DNA from: Miscanthus floridulus
Lineage: Eukaryota > Streptophyta > Magnoliopsida > Poales > Poaceae
DNA: 64,000 nt
NCBI RefSeq assembly: GCF_019320115.1
Contig: NC_089583.1
Span: 79,935,928-79,999,927, forward strand
Direction: 5' to 3'
In this document: positions 35,301 to 47,546 of the stretch, piece by piece
Position numbering within the stretch: the stretch's first letter is position 1
Layout: each line of letters begins with the position of its first letter
The notes under the pieces: model-generated
Told to the model about the DNA's origin: nothing
Seen by the model: the letters and a program-made list of their open reading frames with translations, nothing else
The model's database searches: none
Made by a program: the position numbers and the translations under genes

Positions 35301-36374
35301 ATGTCATTATACACTATTTCTAGCTTAACTTGCTAACATGCACCTGCACAAGACAACTTAACTGTAAAATGAGAATAAGTCTCAAAAGTCATGAATCAAG
35401 TGAGTAATACAAGCACATCCATTATGTATCAGAACATAATCCTTTAACAAAAACGAACTCCTTTAATGAACAGAACCCTCGGAGGGAGTCAGTGGATGCA
35501 GAGCAATCCATGCAACCCTTGGCTAGTATAGAAAATTCCAAGAGAGATCACACTATATTTTTAGACAACAAAGGAGGAGGAATATTCTTTTCTACCAAGA
35601 AATATCCAAAGGAATAATCCATCACTATGGTGGCATGGTAAGTTTGCAAGAGCAGCAGAGAGCGAACAACGTTTCAGCAAGTGGGAAGGCTATTGAGTTA
35701 CAACTATCAAAAACGCAAATAAATGATTTTGATTGAAGCCTAATAAACCTGCCGAACCAAACCAAAACATGGAATTGCACAGAAGATTTGCATTGATGTG
35801 GAAGAAACTCTTTTATTCTTGAATATGCTATCATTGATATTAAGAAGGTAATCCTTTACTTTGTAAAAGACTATGAATTTACTCACTGAAGAGAATCGCT
35901 AGCGATGTCCGAAAGGAACTTCTGGATGGCTACAGCAACCAGTCTTGTTCTGTAAAACACAAAATTAAACTATGTCAGCAAGAAATCAAGTAATTTGTGT
36001 TTCTAACTTTAATGATTCCATGGCACTGATCAATCTCAGCTTACTACTATTCATCGGGGAGAGAGATTGGAAGAGCACTCACAGGCGAAGGTCGGGGCAG
36101 TGGAACCCGCTGCGGCCGAGGTAGTGCTCCACCAGCTCGTCGGGAATCTTCCGCACCACCAAACCAAGCATCAGGGCTAAGCCATTGACAGATAAGTAGA
36201 GAAGACAAGAGGGAAACGGCGGCACCATACCGTGGGGGTGTAGTCCATGAGGGATGAGAGGAACTCAGTGAGCGCAGCCTCGTCGTCGTGCCGCCCATCC
36301 CCACCTCCACCCACTCCTGGACCCATGCCCCCGCCAGGGCCTCCTGTGCCGCCGCCGCCGTAGCTGCTCATCAT
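32370..36374 (-). CDS. TAF10: TAF10, TFIID/SAGA subunit, 6 exons
   Basis: Histone-fold TBP-associated factor, a shared subunit of TFIID and SAGA in the nucleus. Minus-strand coding exons are 36374-36231, 36147-36083, 35949-35887, 34276-34219, 34114-34064 and 32450-32370. All junctions are GT-AG and phases agree, giving 462 nt and 153 aa. The protein starts MMSSYGGG with a Gly-rich acidic N-terminus, then FLSSLMDYTPT, IPDELVEHYLGRSGFHCPDL, TRLVAVAIQKFLSDIASDSL, HCKARVAAPIKD, DRRLVLTMDDLSKALRE, and HGVNLKHPEYFADSPSAGM ending in REE. This is the conserved TAF10 core in order, at the length expected for plant homologues. The start was chosen as the first in-frame ATG of a tandem ATGATG; an ATG at 36390 opens a frame that stops at once. 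No stop interrupts the gene. Confidence 0.95.
32451..34063 (-). other. TAF10 intron 5 (1.6 kb)
   Basis: The donor GAG|GTAACC lies at 34063 and the acceptor CTCTCTGCAG| at 32451. The content is AT-rich. A stretch near 33480-33700 could be a decayed coding fragment on the plus strand, but I do not recognise it. Confidence 0.7.
34277..35886 (-). other. TAF10 intron 3 (1.6 kb)
   Basis: The donor TTCA|GTGAGT and acceptor GAACTAG| restore the Gln codon of SLQHCK. No mobile element is recognised inside. Confidence 0.75.
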
Positions 36375-37491
36375 CCTGAGCCTCTCACATCCTGCCACCT
36401 CGCTGCCCCCACCGCGCGATTAGCTGGTAAGATCTGAAGGGTAAGAATCGGCGAAGATAGCAAATAAGAAGAGAGTGGCTGATCGAGGATTTTTGCATAG
36501 GGTATGCCGGACCAAAATTTCTATATGCAAACCGGTAACACCCATTTAGCAATTCGGTAAAGTACCATAAAAATTGCCCCACAATTTGGTACACAAATAC
36601 TAAATGGCATAATAATAAGTCTTAAATTACAATACAAACATTTTAAACAACATACTAATAGTTTGAAATATCCATGATATAGAATCTTAAAAATCATATA
36701 TATAATTATGAGGCAATCATCACTACTTTTCAATAAATGTGACAAGGCTATCATCCAAAAGACTATCATTGATCTTATTTCCCGGTTACTTTCTACAATT
36801 GTACTACCTACATGGCTACATCTATAAGCTACATAAAAAATATCAAATTAGATTAGAGAAAGATAGGGTTAGAGATTTGGGGACCTTGAAAGGAAGAAGA
36901 GAATGGAAGGGAAGGGGTTTCTTAGTTCTGAAAGATGTGCCGCCGACGATTCCTCCTTCCGTCCGGCACCCGGACGTCACCGCGTCAGCGGCTCGGGGCG
37001 GGGGGCGGGGGCGGCGCTGTGCTCTGCGGACTGCGGAGGCCGGATGCGGAGCCGCGGAGAGCTGAAGACGGCGGACCGGGGGCGGCCGCCGGCCAGGCGG
37101 GAACCGTCCAGCCAACCAGCCGGGGCGGCGCGCCGGCGTCGCTGGGAGACTCGCGCCGGTGTCGCTGGAGGAAGGAGGCGGCAGGAGTCGCCGAATCGGG
37201 CGTGTCGGCGTGAATGGCCTGCGTGCGGTCTTGTTTTTCTTTTGAGTAAAATGCACCTGCGTCCTCAAACTTCTGGAGCATTCTGATCTAGGTTCTTAAT
37301 CAACATTCTGATCTAGGTTCTTAATTAACTGCCTTCCCATACCAACAGTCTAAAGCCCACCGCGCTAGCACCAGCATCTGATGTGGCCATGCCACAATGG
37401 CACCTAGATGCTATGGCCGTGCCACAGTGGCAGGTGGTGGGCCTGCAGCGCATTTGTCGTAGTCCAGGCATGGGACGACCGTGGTCACGGC
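36375..37491. other. TAF10 upstream region with a GC-rich block
   Basis: 36375-36480 is the probable TAF10 leader. 36940-37230 is strongly GC-rich with overlapping ORFs on both strands (up to 141 codons) that resemble no protein I know. At 37279-37328 a 25 bp unit (CATTCTGATCTAGGTTCTTA plus ATCAA) is duplicated. Confidence 0.5.
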
Positions 37492-37946
37492 TCACCCTGG
37501 GCATTCGGTTAACCGAAACCGTTCGGTTCCGGTTCCTCGGTTCTTTACAAAATTCGGTTAGCATAAAACTGGAACCGATCGGTTAGCTACAAAACTTGGA
37601 ACCGAGGAAATTCGGTCTCGGTTAGTTCGGTTCGGTTTCGGTTAGAACCGAACTAACCGAGCCATACGTTACATCAGCGACATAGAAGGGAAGAAAATGA
37701 GAAAAATGAAAACCGAGCCATACTATACAGTTCGGTTCTTTTGGTATTAGGCCAATATGTACAGATTCGGTTCTTCGGTTCTGTTCGGTTAACCGAGGTC
37801 TGGAACCGAATTACCCGATATTATTTCGGTTCCTGAGAACTGGGAACCGAACTAAGAACCGAAATTTTCGGTTTCGGTTAATTCGGTTTCGGTTCCGGTT
37901 ATTTCGGTTCGGTTCTCGGTTCTCGGTTATTTTTTGCCCAGGGTTA
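37492..37946. mobile_element. hAT-type MITE packed with TTCGGTT motifs (455 bp)
   Basis: The termini CCCTGGGCA and TGCCCAGGG are inverted repeats. The 8 bp GTCACGGC flanks both sides (37484-37491 and 37947-37954). The interior consists largely of TTCGGTT, GGTTCGG and the complement AACCGAA, in both orientations. Confidence 0.85.
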
Positions 37947-38833
37947 GTCACGGCACGGCGCTCCTTCGCGGGCTCTCCGCGAACCAAAGTCGCGTCGTCG
38001 TCATGTACGAGATCATCAATGCCCTCTCCGCCGAGGAGGGAGACGTGGTCGTCGCCGAGAGCAAGGAGATAGACGGCGTCACGAAGAAACCGCAGGACGA
38101 GAAGCCGGCGAGGAGGAGGACATGGCCGCCGCCGACTACGGTATTTGTTTCGTTCCTTATTTGCATCCGCAAGAGTGGCTACACCATCTCAAAGACGGGA
38201 TCCATGGCATCGCGTCGCTGATGGCGCCCATGGTCGGCGCCTTCTTCCTGTACCCGATCATGGACGTGCAGCTTGTTCGGCTGGATTAAAAAAATGTTGT
38301 TCATGCTAAAAAATATTATTCATACTATTTTGTTGTGAGAGAAAAGCACTATCTTAATTGAAAAAATAAGCCGAATAAGGCGGCTTGGTGCTCAGCCGAA
38401 CATGCTCCGCACGTGCACATGCGCCATACGTCGTTGGCCATCTCCACGATGAGCGAGCTGTTTGGGACCAAGAACTTCGATGTCCTATTGCCAACCGCTT
38501 CCATGCCTGCGACAAACTCAGCGTTCAAGATCGACGGAGCACCATTGCCTCTACTAGACTCGCTGGTCCCGTGGCACGACTGGCTGTAGCGGGCACTGCT
38601 GCTTCTGCTGCCGCTCTGCACCGCCTCACTACGTTGCTCGCCGGCTTTCGGATGCGCGCTGTCCGCTAGGACGCTTTGGGCTGGCGGGGTCTCCGTCGCG
38701 GGCGAGGCAGACGTGGTGGCGACGGCGTGAAAGAACGACAACAACAATGACCTGTTCGATAGGGAGTGGAAGTGGGCCGACGGCGTTGGCGGCGGCTTCT
38801 CGCTCTACAGCTCCGCGACGATCATGAAGTAGT
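37947..38833. other. GC-rich possible gene fragments split by a MITE
   Basis: On the plus strand, coding-like pieces such as EWLHHLKDGIHGIASLMAPM (about 38160-38265) and MSELFGTKNF (from 38451) occur in different frames. They are separated by the MITE at 38272 and end at stops. The word SELFGTKNF recalls plant major-facilitator (nodulin-like) proteins, but that is a weak resemblance. These could be decayed exons or captured gene pieces. Confidence 0.3.
38272..38380. mobile_element. hAT-type MITE copy
   Basis: It runs from CTTGTTCGGCTGGATT to AATAAGCCGAATAAG, with the TTGTTGTGAGAGAAAAGCAC core shared by the other family members. Confidence 0.6.
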
Positions 38834-40101
38834 TGTCGGGTACCAGAAGAAGGGGTCCCCTAAGCAGCAATCAAAAAAACTGCTTAGACCCCGTCAAAGT
38901 CAAAGCCAAGGGACAACTATTGGCCAAACACCGGCCATGTCTGAGGCCACCTACTCTCCGCCTCGCTAGAGGCCTCGGACGGTCTACTGATTTTCCGCCT
39001 CGCTCGAGGCCTCGCGCGAAAGGCCTCGCCCAGGGAACCGATTCTCCGTCTCGCCCGAGGCCTCGCGCGTACAACCTCGGACGAGACGCTGATTCTCCGC
39101 CTTGCTCAAGGCCGGCTCGGCAAAACAACCCCTCCGCCTCCGCCTCGACCAACTTCTCGGACAAGATGTCACGTCCGCCCGGCGTGTTCGACCGCTCCCA
39201 CGATATCAGCCGAACGATGGCTCGACACAGTGGCGTGGCCGATAGGACGCCAGTCACATCGAAGCCATGCCATCCAGGACATGACAGGGCGAGGGTTATC
39301 GGCACTGTGCTCGGTGCTGTGCCCACGACCGGCGCCCGTACTGCGCTGTGTTACCTAACACCTGCTCTAGGGACAACGCGGCGTGCGGAGTCAGGTCCGG
39401 GTTACTATAGCCTTGGAATCAGTGTACAAGACCAACTGCTCCCTCTACGCCTCGGCAGTCCACTTCAGGGTCTCGGCAACCTCGGGATTCACGCCCACCG
39501 AGCCCCCCCCCCCACGATGGCTCGGCCTCGGCACCAACTGAGCCTCAGCTCTTTACACTATCAGCACACAGCAACTGACACGTCGTCCGCCATGCCCTGC
39601 GTTAGGCTATCACTGGAGCTCCCACATCGCACAGGATCGGGCATGGCCGACGTGTTGCTCCAGTGCATCAAGGACAAGACCGCTCCGTCGACCATACCAC
39701 CACAGTAACAGGCTACAGGGCTCGGACATGCCGCCTCTGTTCGCAGGACACCGCATAGCGAACGCATGTATCACCCCTGACCCCCCTTCAACTATAAAAG
39801 GGAGGGACCGGGGCTGTTTCTAAGGGAGGCATAGGCAGACGGACAAACTCACTCACTCACGTGCAAGCAACGCTCTATAACGCGCACTCTTCCCTACCGT
39901 CTGAGATCAACGTCTTAAGCAATCCACGCCGTTCCACACAGAGACCTAGGACTAGCTCCCTCTCTCGCCTTGCTTGTAACCCCCTACTACGAGTATTTCG
40001 GTGTAAGGAATACAAGATCAATATCTCAGACTGGACGTAGGGCACCCATTGTCTGAACCAGTATAAACCTTGTGTCTCTTTGCATCACCATCCGGGATTA
40101 G
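38834..40101 (+). mobile_element. Tat-lineage Ty3/gypsy element A: 5' LTR, left part
   Basis: It begins TGTCGGGTACC and contains a series of CGCCTCGC(T/C)CGAGGCCTCG repeats, a TATA box at 39791, and the R/U5-like stretch CCGTCTGAGATCAACGTCTT to TTGTGTCTCTTTGCATCACC. It is cut after GGATTAG by element B. The remaining 58 bp of the LTR are at 53088-53145, so the whole LTR was about 1.33 kb. The ORF of about 290 codons at 38833-39708 is noncoding LTR. Confidence 0.85.
39791..39800 (+). promoter_or_regulatory. LTR TATA box of element A
   Basis: ACTATAAAAG is followed by GGAGGGACC, in the LTR upstream of the expected transcription start. Confidence 0.6.
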
Positions 40102-43100
40102 TGTGGCAGAACCTCCTAAATTATAGAGCCCATATGCACCTGTCACTATCCGACGACCATTGACATCTATGCATATGTTTCCATAAACTTAAAAAGACTG
40201 TCGGGTGTCCTCGGGGAACCCCGAATCATCCACGATTTCCGAGCGGGATCACGTTATAGAGTCATTGCAGTATTACAATATTTATTCAAATATCAAAACC
40301 AGAGTAAAAACAGCGGAAGTTTTATGATAACATAGTTTACAAACCAGTTGATTCAAACCTTACAAACTAAGTTCGATAATTATTACAAACCATAGTAGTA
40401 GTGGAGTGACATGATTAATATATACATAACACACAAAATAAACATCCTGCCCAAGGATCACACATTTACTTCTCATCGTCAGAACGAACGATAGTCATGC
40501 AGCACGATCCAAAACAGATCTGCTCATGAGGCTCACCTGCAACAAGGGGTCAACGAACCCTGAGTACAAAAGTACTCAACAAGACTTATCCAAAATATTG
40601 ACTGATAACTAGGAATGCAGGCTCAGGGATTCAAGGTATAGCTTTAACAATGATCAAAGTTCTTTTGCATAAAAGCTCTTTTAACAACATTCTTTATAAA
40701 GAAAACTTCTTAAGAATTGTATACAAAGCTGACACGATCCGCACTGAGATCATGAAATTTCATATCCAATACCTTCACAAACCTTATTCAAGTTTCAGTT
40801 ATTAATTCTACGATGATGAACAGTGAGTTGAGTCTCCATAATCGAGGAGCAATGACGATTCAAACCGATTAAACAACCCAGCTAGGGATTCCAGACCACA
40901 CGACATATGTAGGTCCCCGACCTACATATACCAACCTACCCTCGGATCCTCTAAAATAAGAACGGGTCCGCGCCACCCGAGAATACAGTACTTCACCATT
41001 CCAGCCCATGACCATGTGGGTACACGCTATTCCCGCCATCTCTCCACTCCTAGTGCGCGAGTAGCCATTCTCGTAATAGAATGGCCAAGTTCAGGCTTAC
41101 CGGAGTATGTGGTTAGTACTACAAATTCTCACCTCATGCAATTCAACAACGGACGTGCCTTAATCGACACAGGCGGAAAGAACCCACTCACAAGACCTCC
41201 ATGTCTTATGGCTCACACTCATCGAGTCCGCCCGGTCTAGATTTATTACTCCACATTCCCATATCACATGCTAACATAGTTAACCAATGTTCCGCTTACA
41301 ACTTGCAGGTGGCAGGTAGTCACCCGATTTTCATCGTTCTACGCATAGCTAAGCAAAACTAGGCATATACGAGTTTAAAACTGGTAATATGGTAAATATG
41401 GAATAACAAGGGTGGTAATGCACCAATTAGGCTCTTACTTAACTCCTAATTACTTAATGCAGTAACGGAAAGCAAAAGCAAAATTAATTTGTAAAACACA
41501 AGGTAGGGTTGTATGCATCCGGGGCTTGCCTTCATTGACGGAAAAATCCGGTTCCTGCGACGTTTCACAAGTATTCGATCTGACCTCAACAGACGGATTA
41601 ACCTCCTCAACAACTTGATTAACTACCCCGTGTTCACCTTCGTTCACTACACATAATAATAATGCCATGTTTAACATGATGCGGAATACAAAACATGATG
41701 CTCGATGATGGATGCAAAAATTAAGAATTTGAATACAACTTTCCTTCGCGGCACAGTTGCAAGTCAACAACTAAATCTTTTTCGTAACATATACATCAAT
41801 TGCCAAGGATCATTATCAACTAATGACCCAAGGTCATCACTCAACCCAAAATTTCAAACAAAACCTAAATCATTAAAGGTTACTATTTGCTTTTATGAAT
41901 TAATTATTTAATTCAAAATTATGAAATAAATCAACTTATTCTAATTGAGCTCAAAATTTTTGTAAATGTTCATTACATGATAAGTAAGTGGCAAAACAAA
42001 TTTCATAATTTTTGGACAATTAAATAAGCCTAGAAAAATCATGGAAATCCATTTATTAATAAATTGAGCAATTTTTATCACATTCAAAAAGTACTGAAAA
42101 ACATTATTTCTTATTTTTATTAAATACTTTACACCACAGAGAAGTCACACAAAAATTTTCATAATTTTTGGAGCTATAAATAAATCTACACAAAAATAAC
42201 AAAAACAGACACTATTCATTCAAATATGAAAATAGAAAAATCCATTTGAACGCTGAGTCACTGACAACCTGACCCCACCTGTCATCCCTAACCTCCGACG
42301 TTGACCATGGCAGCGACGGCTCTGACCAGCGATTCCTCGCCGACGGTGAGTCCAACGGTGACGGCAAGAGTACTAACATGATCACTACGTTACAGCGCAT
42401 CGATCTATGGCACTAACGCGACCAATTACGGACCGAACCGAGCACTACGCCGACCATGACGGACGCGGTGGCACGGCAGCGCTACGCCGGTGGCTATAGG
42501 CCGGTAGCGGTTAAACTAAAGGTCGAGGAAGCACCAGCAGCTTACCCTGAACACAACTGAGTAGAGCACAAGGCCGGATGAGCAACGGAGAGGTGGGTCG
42601 ATGTTCCGAGCAAGCATGGCGAAGCTGATCATCGTCGGTGATGGTGTACCGGCGACTGCAGTGACCAAAATGAGCAACCAGCTATGGATTAAGTACTACA
42701 GCATCGAGATGAAATAGAATCAGCCAAAACCAGGGACGGAGATGCACCGTGGAGCTCTAGTCGCGGCGAATCGTGCTCGGCGGAGGAGTCGCCGGCCGCG
42801 AGGAAGAAGACGATGCAACTCGAGTTCCCGACCAAGACTAGCTGAATTGGTGGGTCAGCTGGATGCACAAGGATACGGCGGAGCTGGAACTAGCTTAGCA
42901 GTGATGGTGGAGCACAGCAACGACGGTGCGGGCTCGCTGGAGATGAGCAAGGCGACGGGAAAAACAGAGCAAGAAGAAAAGGCAAAGACGACGGCGGCTC
43001 AGGCTATAAAGGAGGCCAAGAAGCTCGAGGAAGCTGCGTTGTGGCCTTCACCGCGCCAGCGCGATGCCAAAACGGCCACGACCGCGCCTAGAACGCCGAA

Positions 43101-43690
43101 GAAGGAAACGCCGGCAATGTAGCTTCGGCGGTGGACACTGTTCACAGAAATTACAGATTTGCCATTCGCCAAATTTCACAAATTACTCTCAAATTTTCAT
43201 AACAACTCAAAAATCTCCAAAAACAAAAGTTGTTCAAAATCAAAAGTTCTACAACTTTGCTTTTATAACCATCTCCTTATTCGATCTAGATTTTGAAATG
43301 AACTTTTGAATTTGAATAGGGAAATTTAACGAATTACGCCTTTTTGAATTTCTCAAAATTTTTCTAAACAACTTGAAAAACTCCAAAAACAAACTTTGTA
43401 TAACTTGTCAAGCTCTACACTTTTGCTTTTGGGCCCAACCCCAAAATATGCTTAGATTTTGAAATGGATTTTCAGGGTAGGATTTAAATGTTGAAAAGCG
43501 GGGTTTTCTCGAAAAATTCAAAACCCAAACAAACTTTGAACTTGAGTCAAACAATATAATTCAACACTCATTACCCAAATGTAAACTTGTTTTAGTAAAT
43601 GCATATCAAAGTTTTCATCAAATGCCAAATGCTTTGCAATGCATATGATGACATGTCAGATTTTAATATTTAAACACCCGAGGTGTTACA
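40102..43690 (-). repeat. Element B 3' LTR (left copy)
   Basis: It starts TGTGGCAGAACC and ends GAGGTGTTACA. It aligns along its whole length with 49495-53082. The ORF of 126 codons at 42742-43122 has a counterpart in the other LTR (52129-52515) and is an LTR feature, not a host gene. Confidence 0.95.
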
Positions 43691-43691
43691 A

Positions 43692-43703
43692 TCCTTCCCC
43701 CTA
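43692..43703 (-). promoter_or_regulatory. Element B polypurine tract
   Basis: The minus strand reads TTAGGGGGAAGGAT directly before the 3' LTR, the usual plus-strand priming site. Confidence 0.75.
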
Positions 43704-43848
43704 AAAGAAATCTCGCCCTGAGATTCAAAGCCATAGGGTAAGTAATGGAAAAGGAAATATGTCATGAGAACACATACAAAATCTGTCCATAAAATAGCTG
43801 AGGTTCCTTTTACAAAACACAACCTAACTCAACTAACATTACTCTATT

Positions 43849-45311
43849 TTATATTGACGCTAGAAACTCTGGAAACTTTTCTAACAAGTAATCTTCTGAT
43901 TCCCAAGTAGCTTCCTCTTCTGAATGTTGATTCCATTGTATTTTATAGAACTTGATTGTCTGTCTTCGAGTAACATGATCTTTCTGATCTAACACTCGGA
44001 TAGGATATTCGGAATAAGTTAAATCTGGTTCTAGTTCTACTCCTTCAACTTCAACATTTTGTTCAGGCACTCGGAGACACTTCTTTAATTGAGAAACATG
44101 GAACACATCATGTACAACTACAAGATGTTCAGGTAACTTCAAGCGATATGCCACTTTTCCATACCTCTCCAAAATTTGATATGGTCCAATGTAGCGGGGG
44201 TGCCAACTTTCCTTTAACACCAAAACGGTTAACTCCCTTCATTGGTGATACTTTCAGATATACAAAATCTCCTTTGTTAAATACCAATGGTCTCCGTCGT
44301 CTATCCGCATAACTCTTTTGGCGGGACTGAGCTATCTTCAAATTACTCTGTATTTGCCTAACCTTGTCTTCTATTTCTTTCACAAGGTCAACTCCAAAGA
44401 ATCTTCTTTCTCCAGGCTCAGACCAACTCAATGATGTTCTAGCATCTACGACCATAGAGTGCTTCAAATGAAGCCATTCTAATGCTTTCCTGATAACTAT
44501 TGTTATATGAGAACTCGACCAAAGGTAAGCATTCGTCCCACTTATTAGAATAGTTAAGGACACAACACCTTAACATATCTTCAAGTACTTGATTAACTCT
44601 TTTAGTCTGTCCATCAGTCTGCGGATGATAAGCTGTACTTTACAGAAGTTTGGTACCCAATGAAGAATGCAATTGTTTCTAAAAGTTGGAGACAAACTAT
44701 GTACCCCTATCTGACACTATGGTCTTTGGTACTCTATGCAAACTCATGATTCTTGCTAAGTACATTTTGGCATATTGGATCGTAGGATATATTGTCTTGA
44801 CTGGAAGAAAATGCGCTGACTTTGTGAGTCGATCTACAATAACCCATACTGAGTCAAATCCCTTTGATGTCTTGGGTAGACCAACAATAAAGTCCATACT
44901 TATGTCCTCCCACTTCCAAGATAGAATAGGTAATGGTTGTAACTCACCAGCAGACCTCAAATGTATAGCTTTCACCTTTTGACAAGTATCACACTTTGCT
45001 ATATATCTAGCAATCTCTATTTTCATTTTAGTCCACCAGAATCTTTGCTTCAAGTCATGGTACATCTTGTTATTTCCTGGATTGATTGATAACCTAGTAG
45101 CATGTGCCTCATCTAGAATTGACTACCGCAACTCAGGAACTTTTGGTAACACCAGACGATCCTTGAACCATAACACATCTTCATCATCTATGCTAAAGCA
45201 TTCCGCCTTTCCATTCTTGACTCTTTCCTTGATATGGGCTATACTCTTGTTTTCCTTCTGAGCAGCAATAACTTGATCTTGAATAGTGGCTTCAACAATT
45301 ATGTTGGTCAA
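43849..45311 (-). pseudogene. Element B integrase with chromodomain-like C-terminus
   Basis: In order: a His/Cys zinc-binding region (KMYHDLKQRFWW, then AKCDTCQKVKA), the catalytic core with first Asp in MDFIVGLP and second in VSDRGT, and the HPQTDGQTKRVNQ motif where the catalytic Glu is replaced by Lys. The GPY/F-type region reads RYIGPYQILERYGKVAYRL. The C-terminus (DQKDHVTRRQTIKFYKIQW, then EEEATWESEDYL) is chromodomain-like. Stops follow VPELR and DRGT, and there are frameshifts between 45065 and 44563 and near 44213. Confidence 0.85.
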
Positions 45312-45317
45312 ACTTCC

Positions 45318-46571
45318 TTATTGAATTACTTCTACATTCAACTTTTCCATTTCTTGACATAAATTCAAACCCATTGTTCTCACTGTTAGACAATTGCAAT
45401 AACTTTTGCGACTGAGGGCATCTGCAACTACATTTGCTTTACCAGGGTGATAATGTACTTCCAAATCATAATCCTTAATCAGTTCTAACCATCTTCTTTG
45501 TCGCATGTTCAACTCTGACTGAGTGAAGATATACTTTAAGCTCTTGTGGTCTGTATACATATGACACGTATTACCAAGCAGGTAATGTCGCCAAATCTTC
45601 AGAGCATGAACCACAGCTGCTAACTCCAAGTCATGAGTCGGATAGTGTTCTTCATGTTGCTTAAGTTGCTGGGATGCATAAGTAATGACTCGGCCTTCTT
45701 GCATTAACACACACCTAATACCAATACCTGAAGCATCACAATAAATATCAAATGGCTTCTCGATGTCAGGTTGGGCTAACACTATTGCAGTAGTCAACAG
45801 TCTCTTCAAAGTCTGGAAAGCCTCCTCACAATCTGATGACCAGACAAACTTAACTTGGTTCTTTAACAATTCAGTTATGGACTTTGATATTTTTGAGAAA
45901 TCTAGAATAAACCGACGGTAATACCTCGCCAATCCCAGAAAACTCCAAACTTGATGAACTATGGCTGGTGGTTTCCAATCAAGCACATCTTTCACTTTGC
46001 TGGGATCAACTGCAACTCCTTCGGCTGACAAGACATGTCCAAGAAATTGCACTTCCTTAAGCCAAAAATCACACTTGCTGAACTTGGCATATAGTTGATG
46101 TTCTCTCAAGCGGGTCAGAACAATTCTGAGATGTTCCACATGTTCTTTCTTATTCTTGGAATATACTAAAATGTCATCAATAAACACCACTACAAAGTTG
46201 TCTAGCTCAGGCATGAATACTGAGTTCATTAGATACATGAAATGAGTTGGAGCATTTGTCAAACCAAAAGACATCACCAAGTATTTATATAATCCATATC
46301 TTGTGGTAAATGCCATTTTGGGAATATCTTTAGGGTTTATCTTAATTTGGTGATACCCTGATCTGAAATCTATCTTGGAGAAAACTTTGGCTCCGGCCAA
46401 TTGATAAAAAAGCAGATCTATCCGAGGTAGTGGATACTTATTCTTGATGGTCGCTTCATTCAATGGACGATAGTCAACACATAACCTCAGGGTCTCATCT
46501 TTCTTTTTCACAAAAATTGCTAAACATCCCCAAGGTGAGGAACTAGGTTGGATAAACCCTTTCTCAATCAA
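45318..46571 (-). pseudogene. Element B reverse transcriptase and RNase H
   Basis: A 417-codon open segment. RT motifs are [35 protein letters not shown] and the catalytic box [13 protein letters not shown]. Ty3/gypsy RNase H follows ([42 protein letters not shown]). The frame continues in both directions beyond stop codons. The RT catalytic Asp pair is intact. Confidence 0.92.
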
Positions 46572-46628
46572 TTCTTATAACTGAGTCTTTAACTCGGCCA
46601 ATTCCTTAGGTGGCATCCTATAAGCTCT

Positions 46629-47520
46629 TCAAGAAATCGGAGCTGTTCCCGATTGTAACTCTATGTTAAACTGTACATCCCTATCAGGTGGTAGACCGGG
46701 TAAATCTTCAGGAAACACATCCGGAAATTCACACACTACCGGAATATCTCTAATCTCTTTGACAGCAGTTGCACAAATCTTGCCCACTGATCTTCTTAGG
46801 GTTGGAAGTTGGATAAGAAGTTGAGAAGTACTATCAGGCAAACTCACCCTTAATGTCCTATTCAAAGCATCTATAACAGCCTTATGCTGATACATCCAAT
46901 TCATTCCCAAAATTGCATCTATATTCTGATCCTTAAGGATAATCATGGTAGTGGGAAAAATATGCCCACCTAGTTTTACGGGTACCTGGTATACCATTTC
47001 CTTAGTACATAGATGTCCCCTGGGCGACTATATAAAGAAACTTTCCTTTGTTGCCCCAATTGAAATTTCATACTTCATGACAAATGTTCTATTGATGAAT
47101 GAATGCGATGCGCCAGAATCAAAAAGTATAACTGTAGGGTGTTTGGCAACAGGAAACATACCCATCATCACCGGCTCGCCTTCCAGAATTTCTCCAGCTT
47201 GAATATAGAACATCCGTCCTGTTTTCCTCTCATCTTTGCCCTTCTGAACATTCTGATTAGGGTTCTTGTTTGGTGCCTGACCCTGTTGTTGATTGGCAGG
47301 GGCCTTCGGATAATTTTGATTAGCCTGCCTAGGATATGGACATTCCCTGGAGAAATGACCAGTTCTTCCACAATTGTAACACGGATAGTTGTGACCCTGG
47401 GATGTTGGAGCATTGCCACCAGGAGCATTGGTTGACTGTGAATTCGGATAGGTTATAGCAGGACAGACATTTGACTGTTACCTAGCTTGGAACTGCGGTA
47501 GACGATAAGGAGGACGATTA
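46629..47520 (-). pseudogene. Element B zinc knuckle and aspartic protease
   Basis: The nucleocapsid zinc knuckle reads CYNCGRTGHFSREC (CX2CX4HX4C) near 47380. The protease follows with VILFDSGASHSFI as active site near 47110 and the ILGMNWMYQHKA flap/second motif near 46900. A stop after KESFF(I) divides the segment. It is in the same frame as gag upstream and RT downstream. Confidence 0.88.
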
Positions 47521-47546
47521 TGATGTACTGGATGATAAATCACCCT

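Noticed and set aside
36843..37286. ORFs of up to 141 codons in a GC-rich block near the TAF10 promoter
   Set aside because: Overlapping Arg/Gly/Pro-rich frames on both strands with no recognisable motif; better explained by base composition.
38833..39708. 291-codon plus-strand ORF with an apparently clean frame
   Set aside because: It begins exactly at the LTR edge and is composed of CGAGGCCTCG-type LTR repeats; it is LTR sequence of element A.
42742..43122. 126-codon ORF with a near-identical partner at 52129-52515, looking like a duplicated gene pair
   Set aside because: Both lie at the same place in the two LTRs of element B, so they are one repeated noncoding segment.
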